Positions 34,305 to 42,303 of a stretch of DNA of 56,865 nt are shown here, one piece after another. The translations under genes and the position numbers were made by a program. The notes under the pieces were generated by a model. The model saw only the letters and a list, made by a program, of their open reading frames with translations. It ran no database searches and had not been told where the DNA came from. The DNA is from Candidatus Fermentibacterota bacterium (lineage in GTDB: Bacteria > JAFGKV01). The stretch covers positions 1 through 56,865 of the forward strand of contig JAUXFG010000003.1 of assembly GCA_030620115.1 (NCBI GenBank), given 5' to 3'. Numbering within the stretch: position 1 is the stretch's first letter; every line of letters starts with the position of its first letter.

Positions 34305-35855
34305 TTGTTGAATCGTCGTTCCGCCACCTATGCCACTCTCCTTCTTGCACACAAGTGGTGGATCATTGCATCCACGCTGCTTGCCGGTCTGGCCGCGGCG
34401 CTCATGAGCCTGACGCTGGAGGATCAATTCCAAGCGAGGGCCAGATTGCTGGTTCTTGAACCGACCGTGGAAAGCAAGGCCGGTGGATACACAAATGTCA
34501 ACAACACCGTCTATACGGTGGATACATACTCATCCATGCTCGCCAATCAAGAACTTCTTGCCGGCGCCGTGAGAGATCTCGGTCTTGACTTCCCCCCTGA
34601 TCGTCTGTCCGGGAGTCGACTCCTGGGCCGCCTCTCCATCGTCCCAGTGAAGGACACAAAGTTGATAGAGCTCAGTGTTGTCTACTCGAACGCGGCAAAG
34701 ACAAGAATAATTGTCAACAAGATCGCAAATAGATTCGTCGATCTCTATCAGAATATCAGAACAAACGAGATCAATAGCTCTCAGCGATTCATACAGGAAC
34801 AACTCGATATGGCACGTTTTGCCTATGATATCGCACAGGATTCATTGAGAATCGCGCGCTCAGCCGGACGAGTGGACGAGCTTCATCTACGTCTTCAGAA
34901 TATCATGGAGCAGATCAAGCTCTTCCAGATCGACCTTGAGGCCTCGCGAGGAGATCTGTCTCGGATGAACGCACGGCTGGCGGAGGTAGACCAACTGCTT
35001 GGCGACCTACCGGAGGAGACCATGGCTTCCAGGAGAGAGTTCACCACGATTCTCCACGGTCAGCCAGCGGGCGCCTCGGCAGCGGAGGATGTTTCCACCC
35101 TCCTTCACGACATCGATCTCTCCGCGCTTTCGAGACAGACGGCCAACGAAGAGCAGAAGGCACAGATCCAACGGGCTATACAGCAGCTTAACGACCTACG
35201 CGCCGCAGCTCGGGATTTGGAAAATCCGCCCGGAAGGCGTCGTCTTACACCCCAGGAATGGGCTGATCGACTGGGCATTCTTGCCTCCGGACTGAGAGAC
35301 CTTGAACGGTCCATGGCGGAGATGACCGCATCGTTTGGACGGCAGGCGAGTTCGCTCTCACCCCTGACGTTGAGGGTCGGTGCTCTCGCTTCTTCCATCT
35401 CGGGTCAAGTTGCCCAGCAGACCACTGAGCAACAGATGCAGGCCAACCCCCTCCGCACCACGCTCCTCCGCGAGCAGGCGGAAGATCGGATGAGGCGACA
35501 AGGGCTTGCCGCAAAGATTGAGCATCTGGAGCATGTCCTCACAGGTCTCCGTAAAGAGCTCGTTTCGGTAGAGCAAGGGCTTTACCGCGGAATGAGAAAC
35601 GTCGAATCCATGGAGCAGGAAAGCAAATCACTCGCCGACTTAAAGTCATTTCTTACCGAGAAATATGATCAATCCAGGATCGAAGTCGCCGCGAAACTCG
35701 GAACCATGATACTGGTGGATCCCGCACTCATCCCCGAGCGTAAAATCGGCCCCCAGAGAAAACTCAATGTCCTGCTCGGCTTGCTCGTGGGCTTCTCTGT
35801 CGGGTCTCTCTTCGTGGTCGGCAAGGAGCTCTTCCAAGCAACCGAATCCGCCTGA
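34305..35855 (+). CDS. Wzz/chain-length-determinant family protein
   Basis: The frame is open from a GTG at 34191, but AAGGAGGT ends 8 nt before a TTG at 34305, giving 517 residues. It starts LLNRRSATYATLLLAHKWWI, with the first membrane helix at about residues 15-35. A large periplasmic part with long coiled-coil segments follows (about 150-460: SSQRFIQEQLDMARFAYDIA, KIEHLEHVLTGLRKEL). It ends in the typical P-rich approach and second helix (NVLLGLLVGFSVGSLFVV). There is no C-terminal tyrosine-kinase domain. Wzz proteins set polysaccharide chain length together with Wzy, which is encoded next on the same strand. The long coiled-coil region makes it larger than E. coli Wzz. Confidence 0.88.
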   Translation: MLNRRSATYATLLLAHKWWIIASTLLAGLAAALMSLTLEDQFQARARLLVLEPTVESKAGGYTNVNNTVYTVDTYSSMLANQELLAGAVRDLGLDFPPDRLSGSRLLGRLSIVPVKDTKLIELSVVYSNAAKTRIIVNKIANRFVDLYQNIRTNEINSSQRFIQEQLDMARFAYDIAQDSLRIARSAGRVDELHLRLQNIMEQIKLFQIDLEASRGDLSRMNARLAEVDQLLGDLPEETMASRREFTTILHGQPAGASAAEDVSTLLHDIDLSALSRQTANEEQKAQIQRAIQQLNDLRAAARDLENPPGRRRLTPQEWADRLGILASGLRDLERSMAEMTASFGRQASSLSPLTLRVGALASSISGQVAQQTTEQQMQANPLRTTLLREQAEDRMRRQGLAAKIEHLEHVLTGLRKELVSVEQGLYRGMRNVESMEQESKSLADLKSFLTEKYDQSRIEVAAKLGTMILVDPALIPERKIGPQRKLNVLLGLLVGFSVGSLFVVGKELFQATESA

Positions 35856-35860
35856 CTTTA

Positions 35861-36048
35861 GGGTTCGCATCAGGAATAACTTCACATCTTGACATCCCAT
35901 CTTCATCGCATCTATTGGCCTCGCCTCCATCGCGAAATCCTCGATCCGCCAGCTAGCGGACCTCCGGCGGGCATCCGCCAGCTGGCGGACCAAACCCCTA
36001 CATGGGGAGACCAATTCTGCGGCAAATCTGTGCGTCAAGACTCCGAAC
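35861..36048 (+). repeat. dispersed repeat family 2, copy 3, with palindromic core
   Basis: The constant left end (AGGGTTCGCATCAGGAATAA, CTTGACATCCCATCTTCATC) and right end (CCCTACATGGGGAG, ATTCTGCGGCAAATCTGTGC) enclose two copies of a 16-bp palindrome: TCCGCCAGCTAGCGGA at 35945-35960 and TCCGCCAGCTGGCGGA at 35974-35989. The two are direct repeats of each other and can also pair. The element occupies the gap between the Wzz and Wzy genes. Confidence 0.85.
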
Positions 36049-36064
36049 CCTTACCATCCAATTG

Positions 36065-36106
36065 CCAACGTCGAACATCGAAGTGGGGCTCTTCCTTCGA
36101 CGTTGG
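36065..36106. repeat. 11-bp inverted repeat next to ATGTTGG/ATGTTCG words
   Basis: CCAACGTCGAA (36065-36075) and TTCGACGTTGG (36096-36106) are exact complements. Right after the second arm come ATGTTGGATGTTCGGCG, the same words that form the 14-bp tandem at 28720. It lies just before the Wzy start, in a region without a visible Shine-Dalgarno. Confidence 0.8.
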
Positions 36107-36186
36107 ATGTTGGATGTTCGGCGTTTCTCCATCCCAGCGAAGGCTCTCCTCCTCCCCAATTCCTCAATCGCCCAATCTCCTATCTC

Positions 36187-37617
36187 ATGAATGAGACCAC
36201 CTCTGTCATAGAAAGAGCGCCCCAGAATCCGCCTCTGGCCCATCCTCGCCCGGTTGGGCTTGTAATGGGTATCCTGGCCTCGGTAATTGCCGGGTTGCTG
36301 GTAACCAGGGTGGGCCCTCGAGCACTGCTCCTGATCCCCGTGCTCCTGATCGGTTGGCGAGTGATTCACAATCCCATATGGGCTCTGTCTTTGTATCTCG
36401 TGAGCGTGCCACTCTCCACCGCATCCGAAGCGCTTGTCGGCATCAGCATCACAAAGCTCGTCTTCGTGGTGCTTGTTCTCTCCTGGCTACTTGGCGCAAA
36501 GGGTCGCTTGCGGGCAAGAGAGACGGACATCCCGTTGTGGGGAGCCCTTTTTGTGGTGGTCTGTTTTGCGGCAAGCATCGTGAGCAAAGCGACGCTCCCT
36601 GGTCTTGCAAACACCGCACGCCTGGGTGGCTATGTGCTTCTTGTGATCATTTCGGCGGACCTTCTTCCTCGGCCTGGCGCACTCAAGAAGAGTCTCTACG
36701 CCATCTTGGTCCCTTCCCTTCCCTTTGTGATTCTGGGAATCTATCAGTTTGTCACTCATGGAACCATACTGGGCCTCGGACTCCACAGAGAGACAGGGGA
36801 TTTCGTGGTATGGAAGGGATTTGTCCAGGCCAGTGGTGTATTCGACCATCCCAATGTGTTTGCCACCTACCTGCTCGTGTATCTTTGTCTTGCCACGGGT
36901 TTAGGACTTCAGGCCGAGCGCTTGCGGGATCGCCTATTCTTTTTCGGCCTGGCGAGTCTGTCCTTCGGGGGCCTCCTTGTCACTTTTAGCCGCTCAGGTT
37001 GGGTCGGGCTCATGGCCTCGGCCGGTGCGTTTGTCCTGATCTATCCGCGATTCCTCAAGGCGGCTTTGGTATTGCTGCTGATTTTGGTTCTGCTCGTTCT
37101 CGTGCTCCCCGAAAAACAGGCAGAAGGTCTGACCAAACGAACCAGGCCTGAGATGGATGACTCCATGAGAGCCAGGGTTGGCGCTTACAAGTCGGCATGG
37201 AGGATGTTTGTCGACCACCCGCTTCTTGGTGTGGGGCTCGGGAGTTTCAATCGTCGATTCCTGGAGTACAAGGCGCCAGATGCCCGATTCCCCAAGAACT
37301 ATATCAGGGGCAGCGCCAAGGGCATGGAAGCCCATAGTACCTACTTGCAGCTCCTTGCCGAAACAGGCATACTGGGGCTTGCGGCATTCTTTGCGCTCAA
37401 CTTCAGTGTGGCATTTCAGCTAGTTCGGCTTCTCCGGCGCCACAGGGATGGTTTTGCCCGGGGCCTCGCCATAGGACTGGCAGCAGCGTTTGTGGGCCTT
37501 GTGGTCCAGAATGCCTTCAATAGTCAGGAGTACATCAAGGCTTTCTGGGTCGTCATCGCCCTCATCGCCGGGCTCAGCCAATGGGAGCCTCAACATGTCT
37601 CGGAATCTGGAATCTGA
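36187..37617 (+). CDS. O-antigen polymerase/ligase family membrane protein (Wzy/WaaL-like)
   Basis: From ATG 36187 the protein has 476 residues with about 12 hydrophobic segments. The large periplasmic loop holds the Wzy_C signature: FVDHPLLGVGLGSFNRRF, then AHSTYLQLLAETGILGLAAF. A second conserved stretch is VFDHPNVFATYLLVYL. Members polymerise or ligate O-antigen or exopolysaccharide units at the outer face of the inner membrane; next to Wzz a polymerase role is the better guess. A longer frame (from 36103) starts in repeat DNA and is unlikely. No good ribosome binding site precedes 36187. Confidence 0.88.
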   Translation: MNETTSVIERAPQNPPLAHPRPVGLVMGILASVIAGLLVTRVGPRALLLIPVLLIGWRVIHNPIWALSLYLVSVPLSTASEALVGISITKLVFVVLVLSWLLGAKGRLRARETDIPLWGALFVVVCFAASIVSKATLPGLANTARLGGYVLLVIISADLLPRPGALKKSLYAILVPSLPFVILGIYQFVTHGTILGLGLHRETGDFVVWKGFVQASGVFDHPNVFATYLLVYLCLATGLGLQAERLRDRLFFFGLASLSFGGLLVTFSRSGWVGLMASAGAFVLIYPRFLKAALVLLLILVLLVLVLPEKQAEGLTKRTRPEMDDSMRARVGAYKSAWRMFVDHPLLGVGLGSFNRRFLEYKAPDARFPKNYIRGSAKGMEAHSTYLQLLAETGILGLAAFFALNFSVAFQLVRLLRRHRDGFARGLAIGLAAAFVGLVVQNAFNSQEYIKAFWVVIALIAGLSQWEPQHVSESGI

Positions 37618-38335
37618 CAATCTGGATCTATGCACTATAGCGGATCGACTGGTGTGGGAGCTGAACCGCCTCACCTTCGCCCCGCCCATCACCCATGTGT
37701 ACAATCCACTGGAGTATGCCCTGCCATGCTATGAGCAATACGTATCTCTCTACGGGGCGCCGCCAAAGGAGGTTGTATTCCTCGGCATGAATCCCGGCCC
37801 CTGGGGAATGGCCCAGACCGGCATCCCGTTTGGAGAAGTTGAATTGGTGAGAGAATGGCTCGGTATCAAAGCACCGGTCTCAAGGCCCTCATTCGAACAC
37901 CTAAAGCGACCTATTCTTGGATTCTCATGTACCAGGCGGGAAGTTAGCGGAAAGCGCGTCTGGGGTTGGGCTCGCGACACATTCGGCACTGCGGAAGCCT
38001 TCTCCTCGAGGTTCTTCATCGCCAATTACTGCCCTCTTCTCTTCTTCGAGAAAGATGGGCGCAATCGGACGCCCGACCGGCTGGCCAAGCAGGAACGTGA
38101 ACTGCTTCTTGCCGTATGCGATGCCGCTCTCTTGCATACCATAGAATATCTCGCACCACGGCATGTGATTGCCTTCGGACGATTCGCCCATGGCCAGGCG
38201 ACACGGGCGCTGACAGGGTTTCCTGTCATGGTTTCGTCAGTTCCCCATCCGAGTCCCGCAAATCCTATAGCCAATAGGGGTTGGTCATCACTTCTCGACT
38301 CTCATCTGAAGGAGCTTGGTATCAGCACCGACTGA
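37595..38335 (+). CDS. SMUG1-like uracil-DNA glycosylase
   Basis: A protein of 246 residues from ATG 37595, preceded by GGGAG at 7 nt. VFLGMNPGPWGMAQTGIPFG is the catalytic and uracil-recognition motif of SMUG1 (family 3 UDG, GMNPGP), FIANYCPLLFFEKDGRNRTP matches the pyrimidine-binding segment, and SVPHPSPANP is the second active-site motif with its histidine. It removes uracil and oxidised pyrimidines from DNA. The 5' end overlaps the polymerase gene by 23 bp, so it is translationally linked to an unrelated polysaccharide gene. Confidence 0.92.
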   Translation: MSRNLESDNLDLCTIADRLVWELNRLTFAPPITHVYNPLEYALPCYEQYVSLYGAPPKEVVFLGMNPGPWGMAQTGIPFGEVELVREWLGIKAPVSRPSFEHLKRPILGFSCTRREVSGKRVWGWARDTFGTAEAFSSRFFIANYCPLLFFEKDGRNRTPDRLAKQERELLLAVCDAALLHTIEYLAPRHVIAFGRFAHGQATRALTGFPVMVSSVPHPSPANPIANRGWSSLLDSHLKELGISTD

Positions 38336-38717
38336 GCCTCAGAACGACTTCGTTCACAGGTCATACTGAGAAATTGCCGGAGAACGTCGTGAAGGTTGTC
38401 TTGATACCGCATGACAATCGTGAATTCATCCGCTGGAGGGCCACGCTCCGTCGTGGCCGCATATGCCCTACACCGCGGACGCGATGAAACGCGTCCCTCC
38501 ATCATACAAAGCAAAAGGGGGAGAAGGTTCGATGCACTGACTTGTTGAGAAGTACCAACCTTGAACCTCCGAACCTTGAACCTCCGAACGCCTACCTTGC
38601 ATCTGAGAAGGAACCTTCCTACATTTCCGCAGCTTTTGAAAAGGGAGGGCGGTCTCGGCTCTCCGTTGCGTCTTCAAGTAGAGAAAACAGATTCTCTTGT
38701 TGAAAGGAGCAGATACA
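38336..38717. other. gap with two hairpins and a 15-bp tandem
   Basis: Two 7-bp GC stems are seen: GGCCACG/CGTGGCC at 38439-38458 and GGACGCG/CGCGTCC at 38477-38496, each with a 6-nt loop and separated by a short spacer. Downstream, AACCTTGAACCTCCG is repeated twice exactly at 38557-38586. No open frame is credible. The hairpins come about 100 bp after the SMUG1-like stop and have no T-run, so a terminator role is uncertain. Confidence 0.6.
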
Positions 38718-39227
38718 GTGACAAAAAAGATTCTCTCTGTATGCCTCATGTGCCTTCTGGGCGCTTTTCTTGCGTGTGAGAAGGAACCGCGGATCCCTGT
38801 GGAACGAAAGCCGGCAGCCCCCAAGGAGGAGAAACCAGGCAAAGAGGCGGAAGCGCCCGTGAAGCACGGAGAGTTTGCCTATCTGATTTTGAAGACTGAA
38901 ACCCCACAACAGATGGAGATAGACACTCGCGTGCCCATTCTAGTGAACGTCAAGAACACCTCGAACCGGGTGTGGCCTCAGAAAGGCTCAATCAAGCTTG
39001 GGTATTACTGGACCGATCAAAAGGGCGAACGTATCAAGAAGATGGAGGGCAGAGCGCCCATGCGAAAGGAAGTGGAACCCGGCGCCATAGCGAGCCTCCG
39101 CCCAAGCGTCAAGACTCCTCTTGATCCGGGGAAGTATTTCCTCGTCTGGGATATGATCGAGGAGAATGTGGCCTGGTTTGGCTCTAAGGGCGCCACTCCG
39201 CTCCGCATACCAATCACCATTCAATAA
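38718..39227 (+). CDS. lipoprotein with Ig-like domain, unknown function
   Basis: AAGGAG is placed 8 nt before a GTG at 38718, giving 169 residues. The signal KKILSVCLMCLLGAFLAC ends in a good lipobox. A charged Pro/Lys/Glu-rich linker (about 25-50) follows, then a beta-sandwich-like domain (VPILVNVKNTSNRVWPQKGS, KLGYYWTDQKGERI, PLDPGKYFLVWDMIEENVAW). The domain resembles those that recognise or decorate cell-surface partners, but no named family is clear. A strong hairpin terminator follows. Confidence 0.75.
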   Translation: MTKKILSVCLMCLLGAFLACEKEPRIPVERKPAAPKEEKPGKEAEAPVKHGEFAYLILKTETPQQMEIDTRVPILVNVKNTSNRVWPQKGSIKLGYYWTDQKGERIKKMEGRAPMRKEVEPGAIASLRPSVKTPLDPGKYFLVWDMIEENVAWFGSKGATPLRIPITIQ

Positions 39228-39239
39228 ATCTCTTCTTCA

Positions 39240-39276
39240 CCGCCGCCCGATCTCACATTTGGGCGGCGGCGTTATT
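39240..39276 (+). terminator. intrinsic terminator after lipoprotein gene
   Basis: CCGCCGCCC (39240-39248) pairs with GGGCGGCGG (39261-39269) around a 12-nt loop and is followed by CGTTATTT. It lies 13 bp after the lipoprotein stop codon. The T-tract is short, so efficiency is uncertain. Confidence 0.75.
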
Positions 39277-39349
39277 TCATCTATCTTCGAGTCTTCCCCT
39301 CGCGACTTCAGCCGTTCCACCCCCCTGGGTGTCTCATTCTCTCCTCCTG

Positions 39350-39700
39350 CAGTCTCGGCCCAGCGCTATGGCTCAAGATAGGAATACAGGATCCCGTAGA
39401 GAGATTCCGGAACCGGAGCACCACCCTCGGTCATTGCGAGGAGCCCTTCGACAAGCTCAGGATAGAGTCCGTGACGAAGCAATCTCATGCTCTCAACTGA
39501 GATCGCCGCGCTACCGCTCGCGATGACCCCCGGCTCCACCCCCAGTCATTGCGAGGAGGGTAACGACGAAGCAATCTCATCCGCTTCATTGAGATCGCCG
39601 CGCGGAGTTTATGCTGCCTCCGGCCCGTAGGGCCTACGCCCCGGAGGGAGCGAAGTCGAAGTGCTCGCGATGACTCCCGAGCCTCAGTCATTGCGAGGGC
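39350..39700 (+). repeat. dispersed repeat family 3, copy 2 (double SHEEP-like module)
   Basis: A first module (CAGTCTCGGCCCAGCGCTAT, GGAATACAGGATCCCGTAGA, GAGATTCCGGAACC) is followed by at least two CATTGCGAGGAG...GACGAAGCAATCTCAT...GAGATCGCCGCG units at about 39430-39535 and 39540-39605. A CTCCGGCCCGTAGGGCCTAC segment comes next, then a further GTCATTGCGAGG at about 39690. It fills most of the 626-bp gap between the lipoprotein and ParA genes; 39700-39853 holds nothing recognisable. Confidence 0.8.
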
Positions 39701-39853
39701 CGTACCGGAAGTGTACACCATTTCCTGGTCTGTTCTGAAACATCCCCAAACACGGGAAATCCATTTGATTAAGTTCCTGCGCATATACTTAATTAGTTTC
39801 TGACGAGGCAATATGGCTTTTCTTGAAGGGTTCCACAGGGATGGCAGCGTGGC

Positions 39854-40618
39854 CTAGTACTTATGCAAACCCTTATTCTCACGTCCCACGATCCGATCAA
39901 CAAGCATCCCGTAGTCTTCTGCCCCATGTGAATCAGGCGCATACTCGAATATTGTTTTGCCATGTGCTGAGGCTTCGAGGATCTGCACGCTGCTCCTCAC
40001 AGGCGAACAGAGCTGCTTCGAGAAGTGTTTCTTCAGTAGCTTCAGGATGTCTTTGCTGTGCTGTACTCCCTTGTTGAGGAAGGTGGGCAGTATGTAGAGA
40101 TTCCCAACTGAAGGGTCGAATCCACCCGTTTTCTTGATCCGCTGGGCGAAATCCAAAAGGCCCTTGACCGAGAGAGCAGCCAAGGAAACCGGTATCAGGA
40201 CATCGTCTGCGTGGAAAAGCGCATTGACGGATAGTGAATCATAACCCGCTGCCGTATCATGAATAACGTAGTCATAATCGGCTTCTATGGGCTCCAGGGT
40301 ACGCTTCAAGGTCAATTCTCCGCCGGAGGGCTGCTGATCGATCCCCTTCCTGATATCGAGCAGCGCGAGACCTCCTGCGAGAAGATGTAGGTTGGATCTG
40401 GCTTTCATGATCGCTCTCACAGGAGATGCTTCACCGGACAGAAGCTCCGCCAGACCTACCTTTGGGATGACTCCAAGGAGCGCTCCCGCCTGTCCAAGCG
40501 TATCACAATCTACGAGAAGTGTCTTCCGCCCTCGGAGTGCCAACCCGTGAGCCAGATTGACGGCAGTTGTCGTCTTGCCAACACCGCCTTTGGTAAGGGA
40601 AACTGAAATCCTACGCAT
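39854..40618 (-). CDS. ParA/MinD-family ATPase, orphan
   Basis: A protein of 254 residues. RISVSLTKGGVGKTTTAVNL has the deviant Walker A motif KGGVGKTT (residues 10-17), LLVDCDTLGQAGALLGV the Walker A' switch, and YDYVIHDTAAGYDSL the Walker B with Asp. The C-terminal part is Soj-like (SRIV-type end missing; AEDYGMLVDRIVG). Such proteins position DNA or protein complexes by ATP-dependent gradients. No parB or parS-like element is nearby; the adjacent upstream gene on the same strand is broken (40694-41073). The chromosome partition ParA is usually next to parB, so this is probably a cargo-positioning relative. Confidence 0.88.
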   Translation of the reverse strand: MRRISVSLTKGGVGKTTTAVNLAHGLALRGRKTLLVDCDTLGQAGALLGVIPKVGLAELLSGEASPVRAIMKARSNLHLLAGGLALLDIRKGIDQQPSGGELTLKRTLEPIEADYDYVIHDTAAGYDSLSVNALFHADDVLIPVSLAALSVKGLLDFAQRIKKTGGFDPSVGNLYILPTFLNKGVQHSKDILKLLKKHFSKQLCSPVRSSVQILEASAHGKTIFEYAPDSHGAEDYGMLVDRIVGRENKGLHKY

Positions 40619-40693
40619 CGTTTCTTATCCTCACATGTGAGACGAAGAGCCACTGATCCTGGTATTCCACAAACCCCATATCTTTGCTAGGGG

Positions 40694-41073
40694 CTACGAT
40701 GTCCCGAAGACTTCGTACCGCATGCAGTATAAAGGCACATCAGATGCATCACGGAGCGCTCTCATGGAGCGATCGAGTTCTTCTGCATTACGTCGAGGAT
40801 CATCGATGAAGCATGGACCGATGGGATCAATGCTGCCCACGCGGCAAAGATCAACCAAGCAGACAATGTCCTCTGATTTCTGGGCATCAAACCTCCCTCA
40901 CTGTTTGCGGCTGGGGATTGCACACCAGCAGGCCTCATATTCTCTACGAAATAGATGCGCAGAAGATAGTCTCCGCCAGTGTGATGCACCAGCTCGGGAT
41001 CTGGCGCGGACCGTTCATATACGATCTCCTGCTATCCCACACATAATCCATAATGGAGTCGTTTGCTTGACAT
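40694..41073 (-). pseudogene. broken gene of unknown function upstream of the ParA gene
   Basis: From ATG 41073 the frame has a TAG at 41032-41034, then reads QEIVYERSAPDPELVHHTGG, DYLLRIYFVENMRPAGV. A +/-1 shift near 40890-40905 leads to FDAQKSEDIVCLVDLCRVGS, IDPIGPCFIDDPRRNAEELD and RSMRALRDASDVPLYCMRYE with a stop at 40694-40696. Both halves have coding-like composition and continue each other, which suggests a protein of about 120 residues disrupted by one nonsense and one frameshift change, or affected by sequence errors. I do not recognise the family. Its position 75 bp ahead of the ParA gene suggests they once formed an operon. Confidence 0.42.
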
Positions 41074-41136
41074 CACGGCTCTAACGGACCAACCTGTTCA
41101 GGATAGCATGCGTGGTGTCTTATTCGTGGAAGTGCA

Positions 41137-42303
41137 ATGATAAGAAGAGCAGTCTTTCTTACCCTCATCGCCATGGGCTGCAGCATCCCTTCGCCTAAAG
41201 CTCCTTCGTGGGATGTCACAGCCACACTGCCCATGGTGGCCAGGACGGTCCATGTCCGAGAGATGGCAGAAACCGAGGACGAATTCTTCTTCGGCGACTA
41301 CGGTCCTTGGCGATTCATGGACCAAGACAGCGTCCTCACAAGCGTTCTTTCCGATTCCATGGAGGCGGATTGGCAGGCCCTGCAAGATCTACCTTCCGAT
41401 GAACCGACCACCTTGGCTATCGGTCCAACCGACTGGGGCCGGAACCCCTTGGACGAGGTCGAAGGGCCTCATTTTTTCAGGGCCTGGCTCGAAGTCGAAG
41501 TCCACCACAATCTTCCGGGGAGCCTTTTCGTCGCCATAGATGTTGAGGGTTGGGATGACGAAATGCGATCTTGCGGCGAGCTGCATATAGAGGTATCCGC
41601 CGAAGCCTCTTTGGACGGTCAGGACATAGAGAATACCACCCTTTCAGCCGGAGACGACATTCTATCGTTCGTGAATCCGTGTGCATTCCACTCCGTACCT
41701 GACACTTTCAGTGCCAAAGGTTTCACCGGTTACTCCCCTATCGGGCTGCCCGTTGGCCCGGACGCCTTCCTTTTTGTAAAGGTCTCATTTCTCACTGCGC
41801 TCGACCTGGTATTCGAGACCACCACGGTAGTCAAGAGAGCCGAAGTCAAGCAGTTGATCATTTCGCCCGAGGACGATGACCTGGGCGACGCCGACATCTC
41901 CGGTGACATGACGAGCAGGATCAAGGAAGCTACGTTCGTTGCGAACGTCTTCAATAATTTCCCGGTTGGAGGCGAAGGATTTTTCAAACTGGCGCATGAT
42001 TCCCTGGCGCTGTCCACCAGCCCAGAGCTCGTGGTGGGGCCTTTCGAGATAAGGGCAGCGCCTTTCGACCCTGCCACCGGAAAACCGACAGGGGTCATCA
42101 CGTCCGGCAGCGAGGTCTTCCTGTCAGGGGATGATGTAGAGATCCTTCATAATCCCGGCCCTGGCAACGATACTCTGTATGCCTCGATAGAGTACGTACT
42201 AGCAGGTACCGGACAACAGAGGGTCTGCCTGTCGGCGCCTGATTCAATCCGATTGGAAGCAGCCGCCATCGTCAAGGCATTGGTGGATTTCGAAGATGAT
42301 TAG
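41137..42303 (+). CDS. lipoprotein of unknown function, pairs with downstream barrel
   Basis: A protein of 388 residues with signal MIRRAVFLTLIAMGC, a clear lipobox (IAMGC at 11-15). The remainder is acidic and beta-rich, with segments such as VHHNLPGSLFVAIDVEGWDD, ILSFVNPCAFHS and KRAEVKQLIISPEDDDLGDA. No catalytic motif is visible. The stop lies 8 bp inside the next gene, a predicted outer-membrane barrel, so the two are co-translated and probably form an outer-membrane assembly. I do not recognise a family. Confidence 0.8.
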   Translation: MIRRAVFLTLIAMGCSIPSPKAPSWDVTATLPMVARTVHVREMAETEDEFFFGDYGPWRFMDQDSVLTSVLSDSMEADWQALQDLPSDEPTTLAIGPTDWGRNPLDEVEGPHFFRAWLEVEVHHNLPGSLFVAIDVEGWDDEMRSCGELHIEVSAEASLDGQDIENTTLSAGDDILSFVNPCAFHSVPDTFSAKGFTGYSPIGLPVGPDAFLFVKVSFLTALDLVFETTTVVKRAEVKQLIISPEDDDLGDADISGDMTSRIKEATFVANVFNNFPVGGEGFFKLAHDSLALSTSPELVVGPFEIRAAPFDPATGKPTGVITSGSEVFLSGDDVEILHNPGPGNDTLYASIEYVLAGTGQQRVCLSAPDSIRLEAAAIVKALVDFEDD

